Shown here piece after piece: positions 16,396-26,157 of a stretch of DNA of 64,000 nucleotides. Source of the stretch: a bacterium (GTDB lineage Bacteria > Acidobacteriota > Thermoanaerobaculia > Multivoradales > JAHEKO01). The position numbers were made by a program, and so were the translations under genes. The notes under the pieces were generated by a model. The model worked only from the letters and a program-made list of their open reading frames with translations. It was not told the DNA's origin and made no database searches. The stretch lies in NCBI GenBank assembly GCA_024224155.1, contig JAAENP010000095.1, forward strand, positions 1 through 64,000. Reading direction: 5' to 3'. The number at the start of each line of letters is the position of its first letter. The stretch's first letter is position 1.

Positions 16396-19113
16396 TCAGT
16401 CGACCGGCGCCCCGCCCTCGATGCCGGCTCGAGCCGAGGACAGACGGGCGACCGGCACCCGGTAGGGCGAGCAGGAGACGTAGTCCAATCCGCACTTGTC
16501 GAAGAACTCGATAGAGCTCGGTTCGCCGCCGTGCTCACCGCACACGCCGATCTTCATCCCCGGCTTCTCGCCTCGTCCTTTCTTACACGCCAACGCCACC
16601 AGCTGACCGACGCCCTCCTGGTCGAGCTTCTCGAACGGATCGAATGGCAGAACCCCCTGCTCCACGTAGTGCGGCAGGAATCTGGACGAATCGTCGCGGG
16701 AGTAGCCGTAGGTCATCTGGGTGAGGTCGTTGGTGCCGAAACTGAAGAAGTCGGCGTGCCGGGCGATGTCATCGGCGATCAGTGCGGCCCTGGGGATCTC
16801 GATCATGGTCCCGATCGGAATCTCGAGCGCCGTTCCCGCTTGCGCGAGCACGCGCGCGACCACCGCCACCGCGCGCTCTTGAAGCCGTTCCATCTCACCG
16901 CGACTCCCGACCAGGGGCACCATGATCTCGGGCCGCGGGTCCCTGCCGGCCTTCACCAACTTGGCCGCGGCCAGGGTGATCGCCTCGACCTGCATGTCGT
17001 AGATGGCCGGGCTGGTCAGCCCGAGCCTGCAACCTCGATTGCCGAGCATGGGGTTGAACTCGGCCAGCGACTCGGCCGTTCGTTCCACGTCTTCGGCGGT
17101 GACACCCATCTGGTCGGCCAGTCGTTTGCGGCTCTTGTCGTCGTTGGGCAGGAACTCGTGGAGCGGTGGATCCAGAAGCCGGACCGTCACGGGCAAACCG
17201 TCCATGGCCTCGAAGATGCCTTCGAAGTCCCCCTGTTGCATGGGCAACAACGCAGCCAGAGCCTCGGTCTCGTCGTCCTTGCTGCCGGACAGAATCAGGC
17301 GGCGCACCCAGGAGATGCGATCTTCTTCGAAAAACATGTGCTCGGTACGACAGAGTCCTATGCCCTCGGCTCCGAGGGCCCGAGCAACTCTCGCGTCCTC
17401 GGGCGTGTCCGCGTTGGCACGGACTCTCATCCGGCGCTCGCCGTCCGCCCAACTCAGAAGCTCGACGAATGCTCCGACCGCCACCGAAGACTGCCCGCTA
17501 GGCGCCTCGCCGGCGCCGTCGATCAACGCCTGGATCACTTCCGACTCTCGGGGGTGAAGCTGCCCCGCGATGACCTCGCCGAAGGTGCCGTCCATGGAAA
17601 TGTAGTCGCCTTCCCTGAAGACCCGGCCGTCGACTCGAAGCTCGCCGTCGTGGACATCCAGTTCACCCGCTCCGACAATGCAGGGCTTACCCAGGCCGCG
17701 GGCGACGACCGCGGCGTGCGAGGTCATACCGCCGCGAGAGGTCAGAATGCCGGAGGACGCATGCATGCCCACGATGTCCTCCGGTGAGGTCTCTTCCCTA
17801 ACCAGAATCACGGGGCCGGCCGAGGCCATCTCCGCGGCAACGTCGGCGGTCAGTGCGATTCTGCCGGACGCCGCGCCGGGGCCGGCCGCGAGGCCCTTCG
17901 CGAGCAGGCCACCTCCGTCGATGACCGCCTGTTTCTCCTTGGGGTCGAACGAGGGCGCCATCATCTGGACCAGCTGCTCGCCCTCGACCCGTCGCAGAGC
18001 CTCGCGCTCGTCGATCCGCCCCTCCTTGACCATCTCGTGAGCAATCCGGACCGCCGACACGCCGGTACGCTTGCCGTGCCGCGTCTGCAGCATGTAGAGC
18101 TTTCTGCCCTCGATCGTGAACTCGACGTCTTGCATCTCCTTCCGATGGTCCTCGAGAACGTCGCAGATCCGCTCCAACTCGGCGAAGGCCTCGGGAAAAT
18201 CGCGACCCAGGTTCGACTCACCGTCTGGAGCGAGAATCGAAATCGGGGTGCGGATCCCCGCGACCACGTCTTCGCCCTGCGCATTCACCAGGTATTCGCC
18301 GTACAGCCTGCGCTCACCGGTGGCGGGGTCGCGGCTGAAGGCAACGCCCGTGGCGCAGTCCAGGCCCCGGTTGCCGAACACCATGGTCTGAACGTTGACG
18401 CCGGTCCCCGAGTCTTCGGGGAGGCCGTGAATACGCCGGTACTCGATCGCGCGGCGGTTGTTCCAACTCTCGACCACGGCGAGCACCGATCCGGCAAGCT
18501 GGGCCCGCGAGTCCTGTGGAAACTCCTTGCCCTCCTGCCGGATGTAGTCCAGGTAGCGCTCCGCCAGGTCGGCCAACCCGGCCGCGGAAATCTCGGAATC
18601 GACCTTGACGCCTTCGCGCGCGCGCTCCTCGGCCAGCAAGCGCTCGAAGCCGGCATGGGGAACTCCAAGGACGACATCGCCATACATCGACACCAGTCGC
18701 CGGTAGCAGTCCCGAACGAAGCGCTCGTCGAAGCCGTGCGCGATCATGCTCTCGACGTTGTCGTGGTTGAGGCCCAGGTTGAGCACCGTATCCATCATTC
18801 CCGGCATCGAAACCGGCCCGCCGGAACGAACCGAAAGCAGCAGGGGATCGGACGGCTCGCCGAACTTGCGACCCTGCAACTGCTCGAGACGCTCGAGAGC
18901 GGCATCGATCTGCTCTTCGACGCCGTCCGGATAGCGGCCGCCGCCCCTGTGATACTCCATGCACACTTCGGTGGTGATCGTGAAACCGGGCGGCACGGGC
19001 AGCCCCAGACCGCTCATTTCGGCTAGGCCGGCACCCTTGCCTCCCAAGAGCTCTTTCTGATCGCCACGACCCTCGGCGGTTCCCCCGCCAAACGAATACA
19101 CATACTTAGCCAT
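16396..19113 (-). CDS. ppdK: Pyruvate, phosphate dikinase
   Basis: A 905-residue enzyme interconverting pyruvate + ATP + Pi and phosphoenolpyruvate + AMP + PPi; the size is normal. The N-terminal ATP-grasp domain begins YSFGGGTAEGRGDQKELLGGKGAGLAEM. The central swivelling domain carries the phospho-His in GGMTSHAAVVARGLGKPCI. The C-terminal TIM barrel has GIGLCRTEHMFFEEDR and ends with SFGTNDLTQMTYGYSRDD and KIGVCGEHGGEPSS. It overlaps the 3' end of glyS by 8 bp, so translation is probably coupled. With isocitrate lyase in the same window it supports gluconeogenesis from C2 units; the direction in vivo is inferred. Confidence 0.97.
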   Translation of the reverse strand: MAKYVYSFGGGTAEGRGDQKELLGGKGAGLAEMSGLGLPVPPGFTITTEVCMEYHRGGGRYPDGVEEQIDAALERLEQLQGRKFGEPSDPLLLSVRSGGPVSMPGMMDTVLNLGLNHDNVESMIAHGFDERFVRDCYRRLVSMYGDVVLGVPHAGFERLLAEERAREGVKVDSEISAAGLADLAERYLDYIRQEGKEFPQDSRAQLAGSVLAVVESWNNRRAIEYRRIHGLPEDSGTGVNVQTMVFGNRGLDCATGVAFSRDPATGERRLYGEYLVNAQGEDVVAGIRTPISILAPDGESNLGRDFPEAFAELERICDVLEDHRKEMQDVEFTIEGRKLYMLQTRHGKRTGVSAVRIAHEMVKEGRIDEREALRRVEGEQLVQMMAPSFDPKEKQAVIDGGGLLAKGLAAGPGAASGRIALTADVAAEMASAGPVILVREETSPEDIVGMHASSGILTSRGGMTSHAAVVARGLGKPCIVGAGELDVHDGELRVDGRVFREGDYISMDGTFGEVIAGQLHPRESEVIQALIDGAGEAPSGQSSVAVGAFVELLSWADGERRMRVRANADTPEDARVARALGAEGIGLCRTEHMFFEEDRISWVRRLILSGSKDDETEALAALLPMQQGDFEGIFEAMDGLPVTVRLLDPPLHEFLPNDDKSRKRLADQMGVTAEDVERTAESLAEFNPMLGNRGCRLGLTSPAIYDMQVEAITLAAAKLVKAGRDPRPEIMVPLVGSRGEMERLQERAVAVVARVLAQAGTALEIPIGTMIEIPRAALIADDIARHADFFSFGTNDLTQMTYGYSRDDSSRFLPHYVEQGVLPFDPFEKLDQEGVGQLVALACKKGRGEKPGMKIGVCGEHGGEPSSIEFFDKCGLDYVSCSPYRVPVARLSSARAGIEGGAPVD

Positions 19114-21214
19114 TGCCTTGTTTTCCTTCCATTTCCTCAGCCCTCTCCACTACCACGGCGGTGAGGCCGGCAGTGCGGGACAGTGATCTTTGAATAGCCT
19201 GCAGAAGCGCTACACGGTTGTTGCGCACATCGGGATTCTCATCCATCACCAGTACTTCGACGAAGAAGTGGTCCAGGACATCCGCGAACGAGGTCATGGT
19301 GCGCAAGCACTCCTCATAGCGCTTCTCCTGCTCGGCCTTCTTGATTTCGTCTTTGAGGTTCTGATACGCCTGATAGAGCAGTTTCTCGGCGGTCTCGGAC
19401 AGCAAGTCGGCGTCCAGCTCCTGCTCGGGCACGCCGCGGAGAATGTTGGCGATCCGCTTCGCCGCGAGCACCACCGAGCGAAAGCCCGGCTCGTCGCGAA
19501 CCGTGTGGATCGCGGCCACCCGGGCGCGCAGATCGGGCAGGTTCGTAGCTCCCACCTCGAGCGCCGCTTCAATCTCGTCGTAGGAGAAGTCGTCGAGACC
19601 CAAGATATGTCGAATCCGGTCGAACAGGAAAGGCCGCCAGATGCCCAGCACTTCCTCGGCGCTTTCTTCCAAGCGGTCGCCGTACTCTTTGTAGGCTCGA
19701 GCGGCCACCAGATCCAGATCCAGCTCCATCTCGCCTTCGAGCGCGATTCGGACCACGCCCTGCGCCGCACGGCGCAGGCCGAAGGGGTCCTTGCTCCCCG
19801 AGGGAGTCAGGCCGATTCCCAGAATGCCCACGATCGAGTCGATTCGATCGGCCAGCCCGACCACGCGTCCAACCCTCGTCGAGGTGATCGGATCGCTCGA
19901 CCCCTGGGGTATGTACTGTTCGTAGATCGGTCGCCAGACTTCCTCGTCGAGGCCCTCCGCGCGAGCGTAGACGCCGCCCATGATTCCCTGCAGCGAGCTG
20001 AACTCCCCCACCATCTCGCTTACCAGATCGGCTTTCATCAGGCGGGCGACCTCGACCGCCGCACGCGCCTCGTCTTCCCAGTCGAGCAGCCGGCCGATGA
20101 ACTTGCACAGCTCGGCGATTCGCTCGCTCTTGTCCGCATAGCTGCCCAGCTTCTCGTGGAAGCTCAGCCGATCGAGACCGGCCGCGTGCTCGGCCAGGGG
20201 CTTCTTGCGGTCTTCCTCATAGAAGAACGCCGCGTCCTCGAGCCGCGCTTCGACGACCCATTCGTTCCCACGCCGGACGAAACCCTCGGGATCGTCCGCT
20301 CGATCCATCAGCGTCAGAAAGGCGGGCAACAACCGACCTCCCGTCTCGACGGTGAACGCGCTCTGATGATCCCGAAGACTCGCGATCAGCACTTCACGCG
20401 GCAGCTCCAGGTGCTTGTCGTCGATTCTTCCGGCGACCACCCCGGGCGTGCCGCACATCGCCGTCAGGCGCTCGAGGAGAGCTCGGTCTTCGACTACCCC
20501 ACCACCTAGCTCCGCGGCTGCTTCCGCCAGGCCGGTTTCGAGCTTCGCCAGACGCTCTTTGAAGTTCACCTCGATGCCCAGCTTGGAGAGCTTCTTCCGG
20601 TAGCTGGCAAAGCCCACGACCGAAAACTGCTTCGGTGACAACACCGGGTGACCACACGTTGTCTTGCCGGACTCGACCCCGAAGAGATCGAATGGCACGA
20701 CCTCTCCTTCGAACAGAGCCAGAATCCCGTGGACGGGTCGAGCCCAGGGTCCGACCCGGTTGCCCCAGAGCATGATCTTCGCCCAATTGAGCTCGGCGAT
20801 GGCCTTGGGCGCGATCTCGCTGAGGACCTCGGCAGTCGGCCGGCCTTCGGTCGTCACCACGGCGGCCGCGTACTCGCCCTTGGGCGTCTCGACGCGCGTC
20901 AGATCTCCGGGCTCGATGCCGCATCGGCGAGCGAAGCCCTCGGCGGCCTGGGTCGGTTGGCCGCTCTCGTCAAAAGCAACGCTTGCCGGCGGACCCGTGA
21001 CCTTCTCCGTTCGGTCCTGTTCCCGAGCCGGAACACCCATGAGCGCCACCGTGAGGCGGCGCGGCGTGAAGCCGGTCTCGATCGCGCGCGGCGTGAGCTT
21101 GCGATTCAGCAGCTCCTGGAAGATCCGGCTGCCCAGATTCTGGGTCGCCCTGCGCACCATCCGCGCGGGAATCTCCTCGCACCGCACCTCGAGCAGAAAC
21201 TCGCCCTTGGGCAC
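19106..21214 (-). CDS. glyS: Glycine--tRNA ligase beta subunit
   Basis: A 702-residue beta subunit of the alpha2beta2-type glycyl-tRNA synthetase, which carries tRNA recognition. It begins PKGEFLLEVRCEEIPARM and contains RRLTVAL, GLADRIDSIVGIL (HD-like region) and the C-terminal anticodon-binding region with LRGVPEQELDADLLSETAEKLLY. The start codon is GTG at 21214, directly abutting the glyQ stop codon (TAA then GTG), so translational coupling is likely. The last 8 bp overlap ppdK. Confidence 0.97.
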   Translation of the reverse strand: MPKGEFLLEVRCEEIPARMVRRATQNLGSRIFQELLNRKLTPRAIETGFTPRRLTVALMGVPAREQDRTEKVTGPPASVAFDESGQPTQAAEGFARRCGIEPGDLTRVETPKGEYAAAVVTTEGRPTAEVLSEIAPKAIAELNWAKIMLWGNRVGPWARPVHGILALFEGEVVPFDLFGVESGKTTCGHPVLSPKQFSVVGFASYRKKLSKLGIEVNFKERLAKLETGLAEAAAELGGGVVEDRALLERLTAMCGTPGVVAGRIDDKHLELPREVLIASLRDHQSAFTVETGGRLLPAFLTLMDRADDPEGFVRRGNEWVVEARLEDAAFFYEEDRKKPLAEHAAGLDRLSFHEKLGSYADKSERIAELCKFIGRLLDWEDEARAAVEVARLMKADLVSEMVGEFSSLQGIMGGVYARAEGLDEEVWRPIYEQYIPQGSSDPITSTRVGRVVGLADRIDSIVGILGIGLTPSGSKDPFGLRRAAQGVVRIALEGEMELDLDLVAARAYKEYGDRLEESAEEVLGIWRPFLFDRIRHILGLDDFSYDEIEAALEVGATNLPDLRARVAAIHTVRDEPGFRSVVLAAKRIANILRGVPEQELDADLLSETAEKLLYQAYQNLKDEIKKAEQEKRYEECLRTMTSFADVLDHFFVEVLVMDENPDVRNNRVALLQAIQRSLSRTAGLTAVVVERAEEMEGKQGNG

Positions 21215-22156
21215 TTACGCGTCCTCCTCGGAAGGCTCGCCTGGCTCGCCTGGCTCGCCTGGCTCGGAGAGCTCGGCGGGCCGAGGTGTGAGCAGCGGAT
21301 AGCCAAGCTCCTCTCGGCGCACAGCATAGGCCTTGGCACAGGCCACCGCCAGCCGGCGCACTCGCTTGATCAGGCCGACCCGCTCGGTGACCGATACCGC
21401 GCCGCGCGCGTCGAGCACGTTGAACAAGTGCGAGCACTTGAGCGCGCATTCGTAGGCCGGCAGCACCAGCTCAGCCTCCAGGCAACGGCTCGCCTCGCGC
21501 TCGTTGCCGTCGAACTGGCCGCGCAGAAAATCGACGTCCGCAAGCTCGAAGTAATAGCGAGAGAACTCGACCTCGTCCTGATGGCGCACCTGACCATAGG
21601 TGACTCCTCCCGGCACCCAATCGATGTCATAGAGACTTCGCTTGCGGCCGAGAAACATCGTGATTCTCTCTAGGCCGTAGGTGATCTCGGCGCTGACCGG
21701 ATCGAGCTCCAGACCGCCGGCCTGCTGGAAATAGGTGAACTGGGTAATCTCCATGCCGTCGAGCATGACCTGCCATCCGACCCCCCAGGCTCCCAGAGTG
21801 GGCGCCTCCCAGTTGTCTTCCTCGAAGCGCAGATCATGCAGAGACAGGTCGATCCCCATTGCTCCCAGACTCTTGACGTAGAGCGCCTGGACATCGGCCG
21901 GCGACGGTTTGAGAATGACCTGCAACTGGTAGTGCTTGCCGAGCCGGAATGGGTTCTCGCCGTAGCGAGCATCCGCCGGCCGCCGTGAGGGCTGAACGTA
22001 GACGACGTTCCACGGCTCCGGCCCCAACACACGTAGAAAAGTCTCGGGGTGCATGGTCCCGGCGCCGACCTCGAGGTCGTACGGTTGCTGGAGCACACAG
22101 CCCTGCGCCGCCCAGTATCGAGACAGCTTCAGAATCAGGTCTTGGAAACTATTCAT
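21215..22156 (-). CDS. glyQ: Glycine--tRNA ligase alpha subunit
   Basis: A 313-residue class II catalytic subunit for glycine activation. The core is highly conserved: [21 protein letters not shown] near the start, [38 protein letters not shown], and [13 protein letters not shown]. The C-terminus is unusual: after [12 protein letters not shown] it has repeated GEP triplets and ends PSEEDA, encoded by the tandem repeat at 21237-21268. It forms a pair with glyS, with no gap between the stop and the GTG of glyS, and begins 11 bp after recO. Confidence 0.97.
   Translation of the reverse strand: MNSFQDLILKLSRYWAAQGCVLQQPYDLEVGAGTMHPETFLRVLGPEPWNVVYVQPSRRPADARYGENPFRLGKHYQLQVILKPSPADVQALYVKSLGAMGIDLSLHDLRFEEDNWEAPTLGAWGVGWQVMLDGMEITQFTYFQQAGGLELDPVSAEITYGLERITMFLGRKRSLYDIDWVPGGVTYGQVRHQDEVEFSRYYFELADVDFLRGQFDGNEREASRCLEAELVLPAYECALKCSHLFNVLDARGAVSVTERVGLIKRVRRLAVACAKAYAVRREELGYPLLTPRPAELSEPGEPGEPGEPSEEDA
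21237..21268. repeat. Tandem 9-bp repeat (GGCTCGCCT) in the 3' end of glyQ
   Basis: About three and a half direct copies of GGCTCGCCT encode GEP repeats at the GlyQ C-terminus. In-frame slippage here would change tail length without breaking the gene. Confidence 0.7.
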
Positions 22157-22167
22157 GGGATCGGTGG

Positions 22168-22962
22168 CTAGGCGGGAGGCCGGTCGCGGGAAAGGCCGGA
22201 CAGAGTTTCCCGCATAATGCGATAGCTGTTCAACTCGTGCTGGAGAAAGGTCCGGCGAATCCTAGCGCTGATCTCCTCCATCTCACGCAGGGTCTCGGGC
22301 GGCGGCAGACGGCGGCCCATTTTTTCGAGGCTGCTACCACTGATGTCGCGCAGGAATGCCAGCGCTTGCGACGACACCGCGCGGCCGCCCGGCCCCGCGC
22401 ATTCCCCGCATAGGAGCGTCTCGTCGGTCGGGGGCAAGGCGGCGCCCAGGGCCTTACCGCTCTCCGATCGCTCGCTAAACACGCGGCCACAAGCGGGACA
22501 TTCCTCCGACACGCCCAGAACTCCGCTCAGCCTCAGGAGCCAGGCTTCGTAGTAGCGAGCCGCGAGATCTTGGTCGCCACCTCCGACCAGCGACTCCACC
22601 GTCGAGTCCAGAAGCCGGTACATGAGGTCGCTGTCGTCGTTGTCTTGAGCAAATGCGTTCATCTGATCGGCCAGGTAGGCTCCGAGGAGAATCCCCTCCA
22701 GCGTGCCATGCAGCTTCTCCGGGGAGCGGATGAGCTCGAGGCTCGAGACCCTCACCAGATCCCGCCCCTCCTTTTCGAACCATGTGGCCTCCACTTTGGC
22801 CAGGGGCTGGAGCTGCCCGGCGAAGCGACTGTACTTGCGCCGTGCGCCGTTGGCAACGCCCCGCTTCTTGCCTCTGTCCCGGGTCAGGAAGACCACGATC
22901 CGGTCGTACTCCTGGAGGTCCAGGACGTCGAGCACGATGGCCTCTCCGGATTGAAGTCCCAT
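22168..22962 (-). CDS. recO: DNA repair protein RecO
   Basis: A 264-residue RecFOR-pathway protein that anneals ssDNA and helps load RecA. The start at 22962 ([23 protein letters not shown]) fits the N-terminal OB fold; the frame continues upstream only as antisense of mgtE. YGLE-type helix-rich C-terminal half includes a four-Cys zinc-finger with CPACG and CGEC spaced about 30 residues apart, as in zinc-containing RecO proteins. It follows mgtE by 26 bp and precedes glyQ by 11 bp; recO-glyQ-glyS is a common linkage. Confidence 0.93.
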   Translation of the reverse strand: MGLQSGEAIVLDVLDLQEYDRIVVFLTRDRGKKRGVANGARRKYSRFAGQLQPLAKVEATWFEKEGRDLVRVSSLELIRSPEKLHGTLEGILLGAYLADQMNAFAQDNDDSDLMYRLLDSTVESLVGGGDQDLAARYYEAWLLRLSGVLGVSEECPACGRVFSERSESGKALGAALPPTDETLLCGECAGPGGRAVSSQALAFLRDISGSSLEKMGRRLPPPETLREMEEISARIRRTFLQHELNSYRIMRETLSGLSRDRPPA

Positions 22963-22988
22963 GGGCAGCTCGTTTGCCGACCGCCTTG

Positions 22989-24407
22989 CTACGGGACCAG
23001 GTAACTGATCAAGAGCGAGGCCAGGCCGAAGTAGATGATGATCCCGGTGATGTCGTTCGAAGTGGTCACCAGGGGGCCCGCCGCGACCGCCGGGTCGATG
23101 CCCAGCCTCTCGAATACCAAGGGAATGAAAGCACCGTTGACCGATGCCACCACTATCGCGAGAAACAGGGAGACACCTACCACGGCCGCATAGGGCAGCA
23201 ACGCGACATCGCCTTCCAGATCGAGCAGGGGGAGATTGGGCATGACGTAAGCTCCGACCGCTGCCAGCGCCGCACACGCAAGGCCGATGAGCGCTCCGAC
23301 CTTGAACTGCTGCCAGAGGAACTGGCGCGAGGTCCCCCGCTGGAGAGTGATCCTTCCGGTCGCGAGACCGCGAACCGCGATCGTCGACGTCTGGCTGCCG
23401 ATGTTGCCGCCCATGCCCATCACCACGGGCACGAACGGCAACAGAAACAGGGCCTGACTCAGTTGGATCTCGAACCAATGAATCAGGAGACCGGCCACGG
23501 CCAGGCCGACCAGATTCACCACCAGCCAGGGAAAACGGATCCTGAAGACCTTGAACGAATGATCCTGATAGACGATCTCGTCGTCCGAGGTACCCACCAT
23601 CTTGAAGAAGTCCTCGGTGGCCTCCTCTCGAACCACATCGATGATGTCGTCTACCGTGACGATCCCAACGAGTTTGTTGTCGAGGTCGGTAACCGGAATC
23701 GCCAGCAGGTCGTACCGGCTCGCCAGGCTCGCCACCTCCTCCTGGTCCGTGTCGATGTTGGCCCGGATGATCGAGCGCGACATCAGGCTCGCCAGGGGCG
23801 TGCCCGGCGGATTGAGCAACAGCTGCCTCAGCGAGGTAACTCCAACCAGGTGCCCCTCCGCGTCGACGACGTAGAGGTAGAAGATGTTGTCTACATCCTC
23901 GCCTTCCTGAATGGCACCGATTGCTTCGCCGACCGTGGTCTTCTCGGGCAGGGCGAGAAAGTGCGAGTCCATGATCCGACCGGCGGAATCGTCCTCGTAG
24001 GTCAGGTGCTCCTGGACCTCTTCCAGATCGGGCTGCTCGGTCAGCTCCATCACCGAGGCCCTCAGATCGTCCGGAAGGTCTTCGACCACCGCAACCGCGT
24101 CGTCGACCGGCATCTCCCCCAGCAGGTCCGCGATCTCTTCCGGCTCGAGCTCCTCGAATACCCGGGTGCGCAGCGAGGGTTCGAGCTCGGTCAGGACATC
24201 GCCGGCGCTGTCGCGGTAGTCCGCGAGCAGAATGCGAAAGACGCCGGCTTGCTCTGAAGGCATCAAGCCCCGCAGTTGCAGGGCGACATCCTCGGGCCGA
24301 GTCTTGGCCAGCAACTTCGAGACATGAGCTCGCGCCCCGCGCCGCACGAGGCGGCGAAAGGTAGAGCCCAGCAGCTCCGCTTTTCGGGGCGAAACGATCG
24401 GTTCCAT
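22989..24407 (-). CDS. mgtE: Magnesium transporter MgtE
   Basis: A 472-residue Mg2+ channel/transporter in the cytoplasmic membrane. The start at 24407 (MEPIVSPRKAELLGS) is preferred; the frame extends upstream to 24638 over the divergent gene. It has a cytoplasmic N domain of helical repeats (LRGLMPSEQAGVFRILL, LEPEEIADLLGEMPVDDA), two CBS domains acting as the Mg2+ sensor (AGRIMDSHFLALPEKTTV, DTDQEEVASLASRYDLLAIPV), then five TM helices with the pore motif GGNIGSQTSTIAVRGLA and PLVTTSNDITGI. It heads the nine-gene array and is divergent from the VWA-FHA operon, 50 bp apart. Confidence 0.96.
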   Translation of the reverse strand: MEPIVSPRKAELLGSTFRRLVRRGARAHVSKLLAKTRPEDVALQLRGLMPSEQAGVFRILLADYRDSAGDVLTELEPSLRTRVFEELEPEEIADLLGEMPVDDAVAVVEDLPDDLRASVMELTEQPDLEEVQEHLTYEDDSAGRIMDSHFLALPEKTTVGEAIGAIQEGEDVDNIFYLYVVDAEGHLVGVTSLRQLLLNPPGTPLASLMSRSIIRANIDTDQEEVASLASRYDLLAIPVTDLDNKLVGIVTVDDIIDVVREEATEDFFKMVGTSDDEIVYQDHSFKVFRIRFPWLVVNLVGLAVAGLLIHWFEIQLSQALFLLPFVPVVMGMGGNIGSQTSTIAVRGLATGRITLQRGTSRQFLWQQFKVGALIGLACAALAAVGAYVMPNLPLLDLEGDVALLPYAAVVGVSLFLAIVVASVNGAFIPLVFERLGIDPAVAAGPLVTTSNDITGIIIYFGLASLLISYLVP

Positions 24408-24456
24408 AAGGCCGGGAATGGTAGCATAGGCGGCTCTCGTTGAGACGCTTCTAGAG

Positions 24457-26157
24457 GTGGGAAAACCCTTGAACCATCGCCACTTATCGCAGAGCTGCCG
24501 GTCGGTGTTCGCGGCCGGCCGGACGAGCGCTTCGAGAGCGGCGCGGGCATCGGCGGTGGCTGCGCGGACGCGGACCCTGAGCTTGATGCTCGTCTCACTC
24601 CTGTCGGGACCGCTCGGCGCCATTCCCGGCTTGGGCAACGCACCCGCCGGGGCGGCCGTACGCTCCTTCGAGCTCAGCCAAACGGCGCTCCTCGAGGCGA
24701 GCCCTACCGCGATTCGCTCCTACGCCAGGGTCCTGGACGAACGCAACGAGCCCATCTTCCATCTCGAAGGCACCACGATCACCGCCTCTCTCGGTGACCG
24801 AGAGCTGGACCTGCGCGGCGTCGAGTCCTTTCACCAGAGTGGCGAGGGTGTTGCTTACATCTTCCTGGTGGACATTTCCCGGTCACTCAGCGATCGCGAG
24901 TTCGCTCTGATTCAGAGATCGCTCGAGAACTGGATGATCGGCCTGCGGCCGCAAGACCGGGCCGCCATCTTGGCGTTCGGCGACGAGAGTCGGCTGGTCG
25001 TGGATTTCACCAATGAAGCCGCTCGGCTAAGAGAGAGCGTCAACGCGTTGGGCCCGACCGACGGCTCCACGGTTCTGTTCGAGGCCCTCCACGACGGTTT
25101 CGAGTTGGCTCGCCGACGCGATACCGATCTGCCTGGCCGGCGCGTCCTCATCGTGCTGACCGACGGTCGCGACGAGGGCAGCGGTTGGTCCCTCGACGAC
25201 ACGCTCTCGATTCTTCGCCAGGATCCAGCGCCGATCTACGCGATCGGTCTCAGCCGAATCCGAGACCAGGCCGAGAGGAGCAGTTACCTGCAGCTCTTGA
25301 GACGACTGGCAACCAACTCGGGCGGCGCCTTCTTCGAAGGGAGCACCGAGACCTTGAACGACTCCTACGGCGCGATCCGGGAAGCCATTCACAACGTCTG
25401 GGTGCTTGATTTTTCCTGTGCCGGCTGCAAGCGTGATGGCGAGAGCTACAGGCTGCAGGCCAACCTCTCGGACGGCGAACGCGTCCTGTCCGATGGCCAG
25501 GCGATTCGGCTCCTGCCGCCCGCCAGCCCGGTGGAGGCGGAGGGCGCCGAGGCCCAGCCCCTCGAGCCGAAAGCCGAGCCGGAAGCGGAGAGCGAGTCGC
25601 TCGCCAGGGCACCGAGCCCGAGCGGGGCATCCGGATGGAGCTGGCTCTGGCTGGCACTGCCGGTTCTCGCGGCTCTGGCAGCCGGCTGGTTGGTTTGGAA
25701 TCGCCGAACTCCTGGCGCGATCACGCCCGAGGCCGATCTCGACAGCCTGCCCCCGGTGGCGCCTGTGGAAACCCCGAGCTACACCACGGACAACGGCCTC
25801 GTGACCAGCAGACCGCCTCGTCCGATCAAGCTTCGAGTCGTTCGGCTGATCGTCGTCCGTGGGAAGAACCCGGGCAAGCAGTACAGCGTGACTCTCCTGG
25901 AGAAGGCCGTCGTGGGAGCCCGGTCGACCTGTGACTGCGTATTGTTCGACGAGCCCGGTGTCTCGCCCGAGCAGTTCGAGCTCTATCAAATGGACGGACA
26001 CGTCTTCCTGCGAAACCTCTCGAAGGACAACCCCACGCTAGTCGATGGCTTGCCGACCGAAAGCCAGCACAGGATTCAAAGCGAAGCGCTCGTGGGCACG
26101 CGCGATTTCATCGTGCGAGTGATTTTCGGTGAAGGGCGTGCGACGGCCCGAGTCTGA
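24457..26157 (+). CDS. VWA domain protein with single TM and cytoplasmic FHA domain
   Basis: 566 residues from a GTG at 24457; an ATG at 24586 is an alternative start that leaves a compact signal sequence (LSLMLVSLLSG). A beta domain (about 70-125) precedes a VWA domain (about 131-300) with an intact MIDAS, DISRS (Asp139, Ser141, Ser143), and LTDGRDEGSG. A Cys pair, CAGCKRDG, and an acidic Pro linker lead to a TM helix (about 394-414) and then an FHA-type beta sandwich (about 470-560, VVGARSTCDCVLFDEPGVS, DNPTLVDG). FHA domains bind phosphothreonine, so an outside-to-inside link is suggested. It overlaps the DUF1566 gene by 29 bp and leads a three-gene operon. Function unknown; a related layout is seen in Acidobacteria-type envelope proteins. 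Confidence 0.85.
   Translation: MGKPLNHRHLSQSCRSVFAAGRTSASRAARASAVAARTRTLSLMLVSLLSGPLGAIPGLGNAPAGAAVRSFELSQTALLEASPTAIRSYARVLDERNEPIFHLEGTTITASLGDRELDLRGVESFHQSGEGVAYIFLVDISRSLSDREFALIQRSLENWMIGLRPQDRAAILAFGDESRLVVDFTNEAARLRESVNALGPTDGSTVLFEALHDGFELARRRDTDLPGRRVLIVLTDGRDEGSGWSLDDTLSILRQDPAPIYAIGLSRIRDQAERSSYLQLLRRLATNSGGAFFEGSTETLNDSYGAIREAIHNVWVLDFSCAGCKRDGESYRLQANLSDGERVLSDGQAIRLLPPASPVEAEGAEAQPLEPKAEPEAESESLARAPSPSGASGWSWLWLALPVLAALAAGWLVWNRRTPGAITPEADLDSLPPVAPVETPSYTTDNGLVTSRPPRPIKLRVVRLIVVRGKNPGKQYSVTLLEKAVVGARSTCDCVLFDEPGVSPEQFELYQMDGHVFLRNLSKDNPTLVDGLPTESQHRIQSEALVGTRDFIVRVIFGEGRATARV

Noticed and set aside
16270-17787. 505-residue plus-strand frame opposite ppdK
   Set aside because: Antisense to strongly conserved PpdK; no domain, so it is a shadow frame.
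22782-24257. 491-residue plus-strand reading frame opposite mgtE and recO
   Set aside because: The minus strand carries unmistakable MgtE and RecO motifs here; the opposite frame is Arg/Gln-rich and lacks any domain, as expected from antisense of GC-rich genes.
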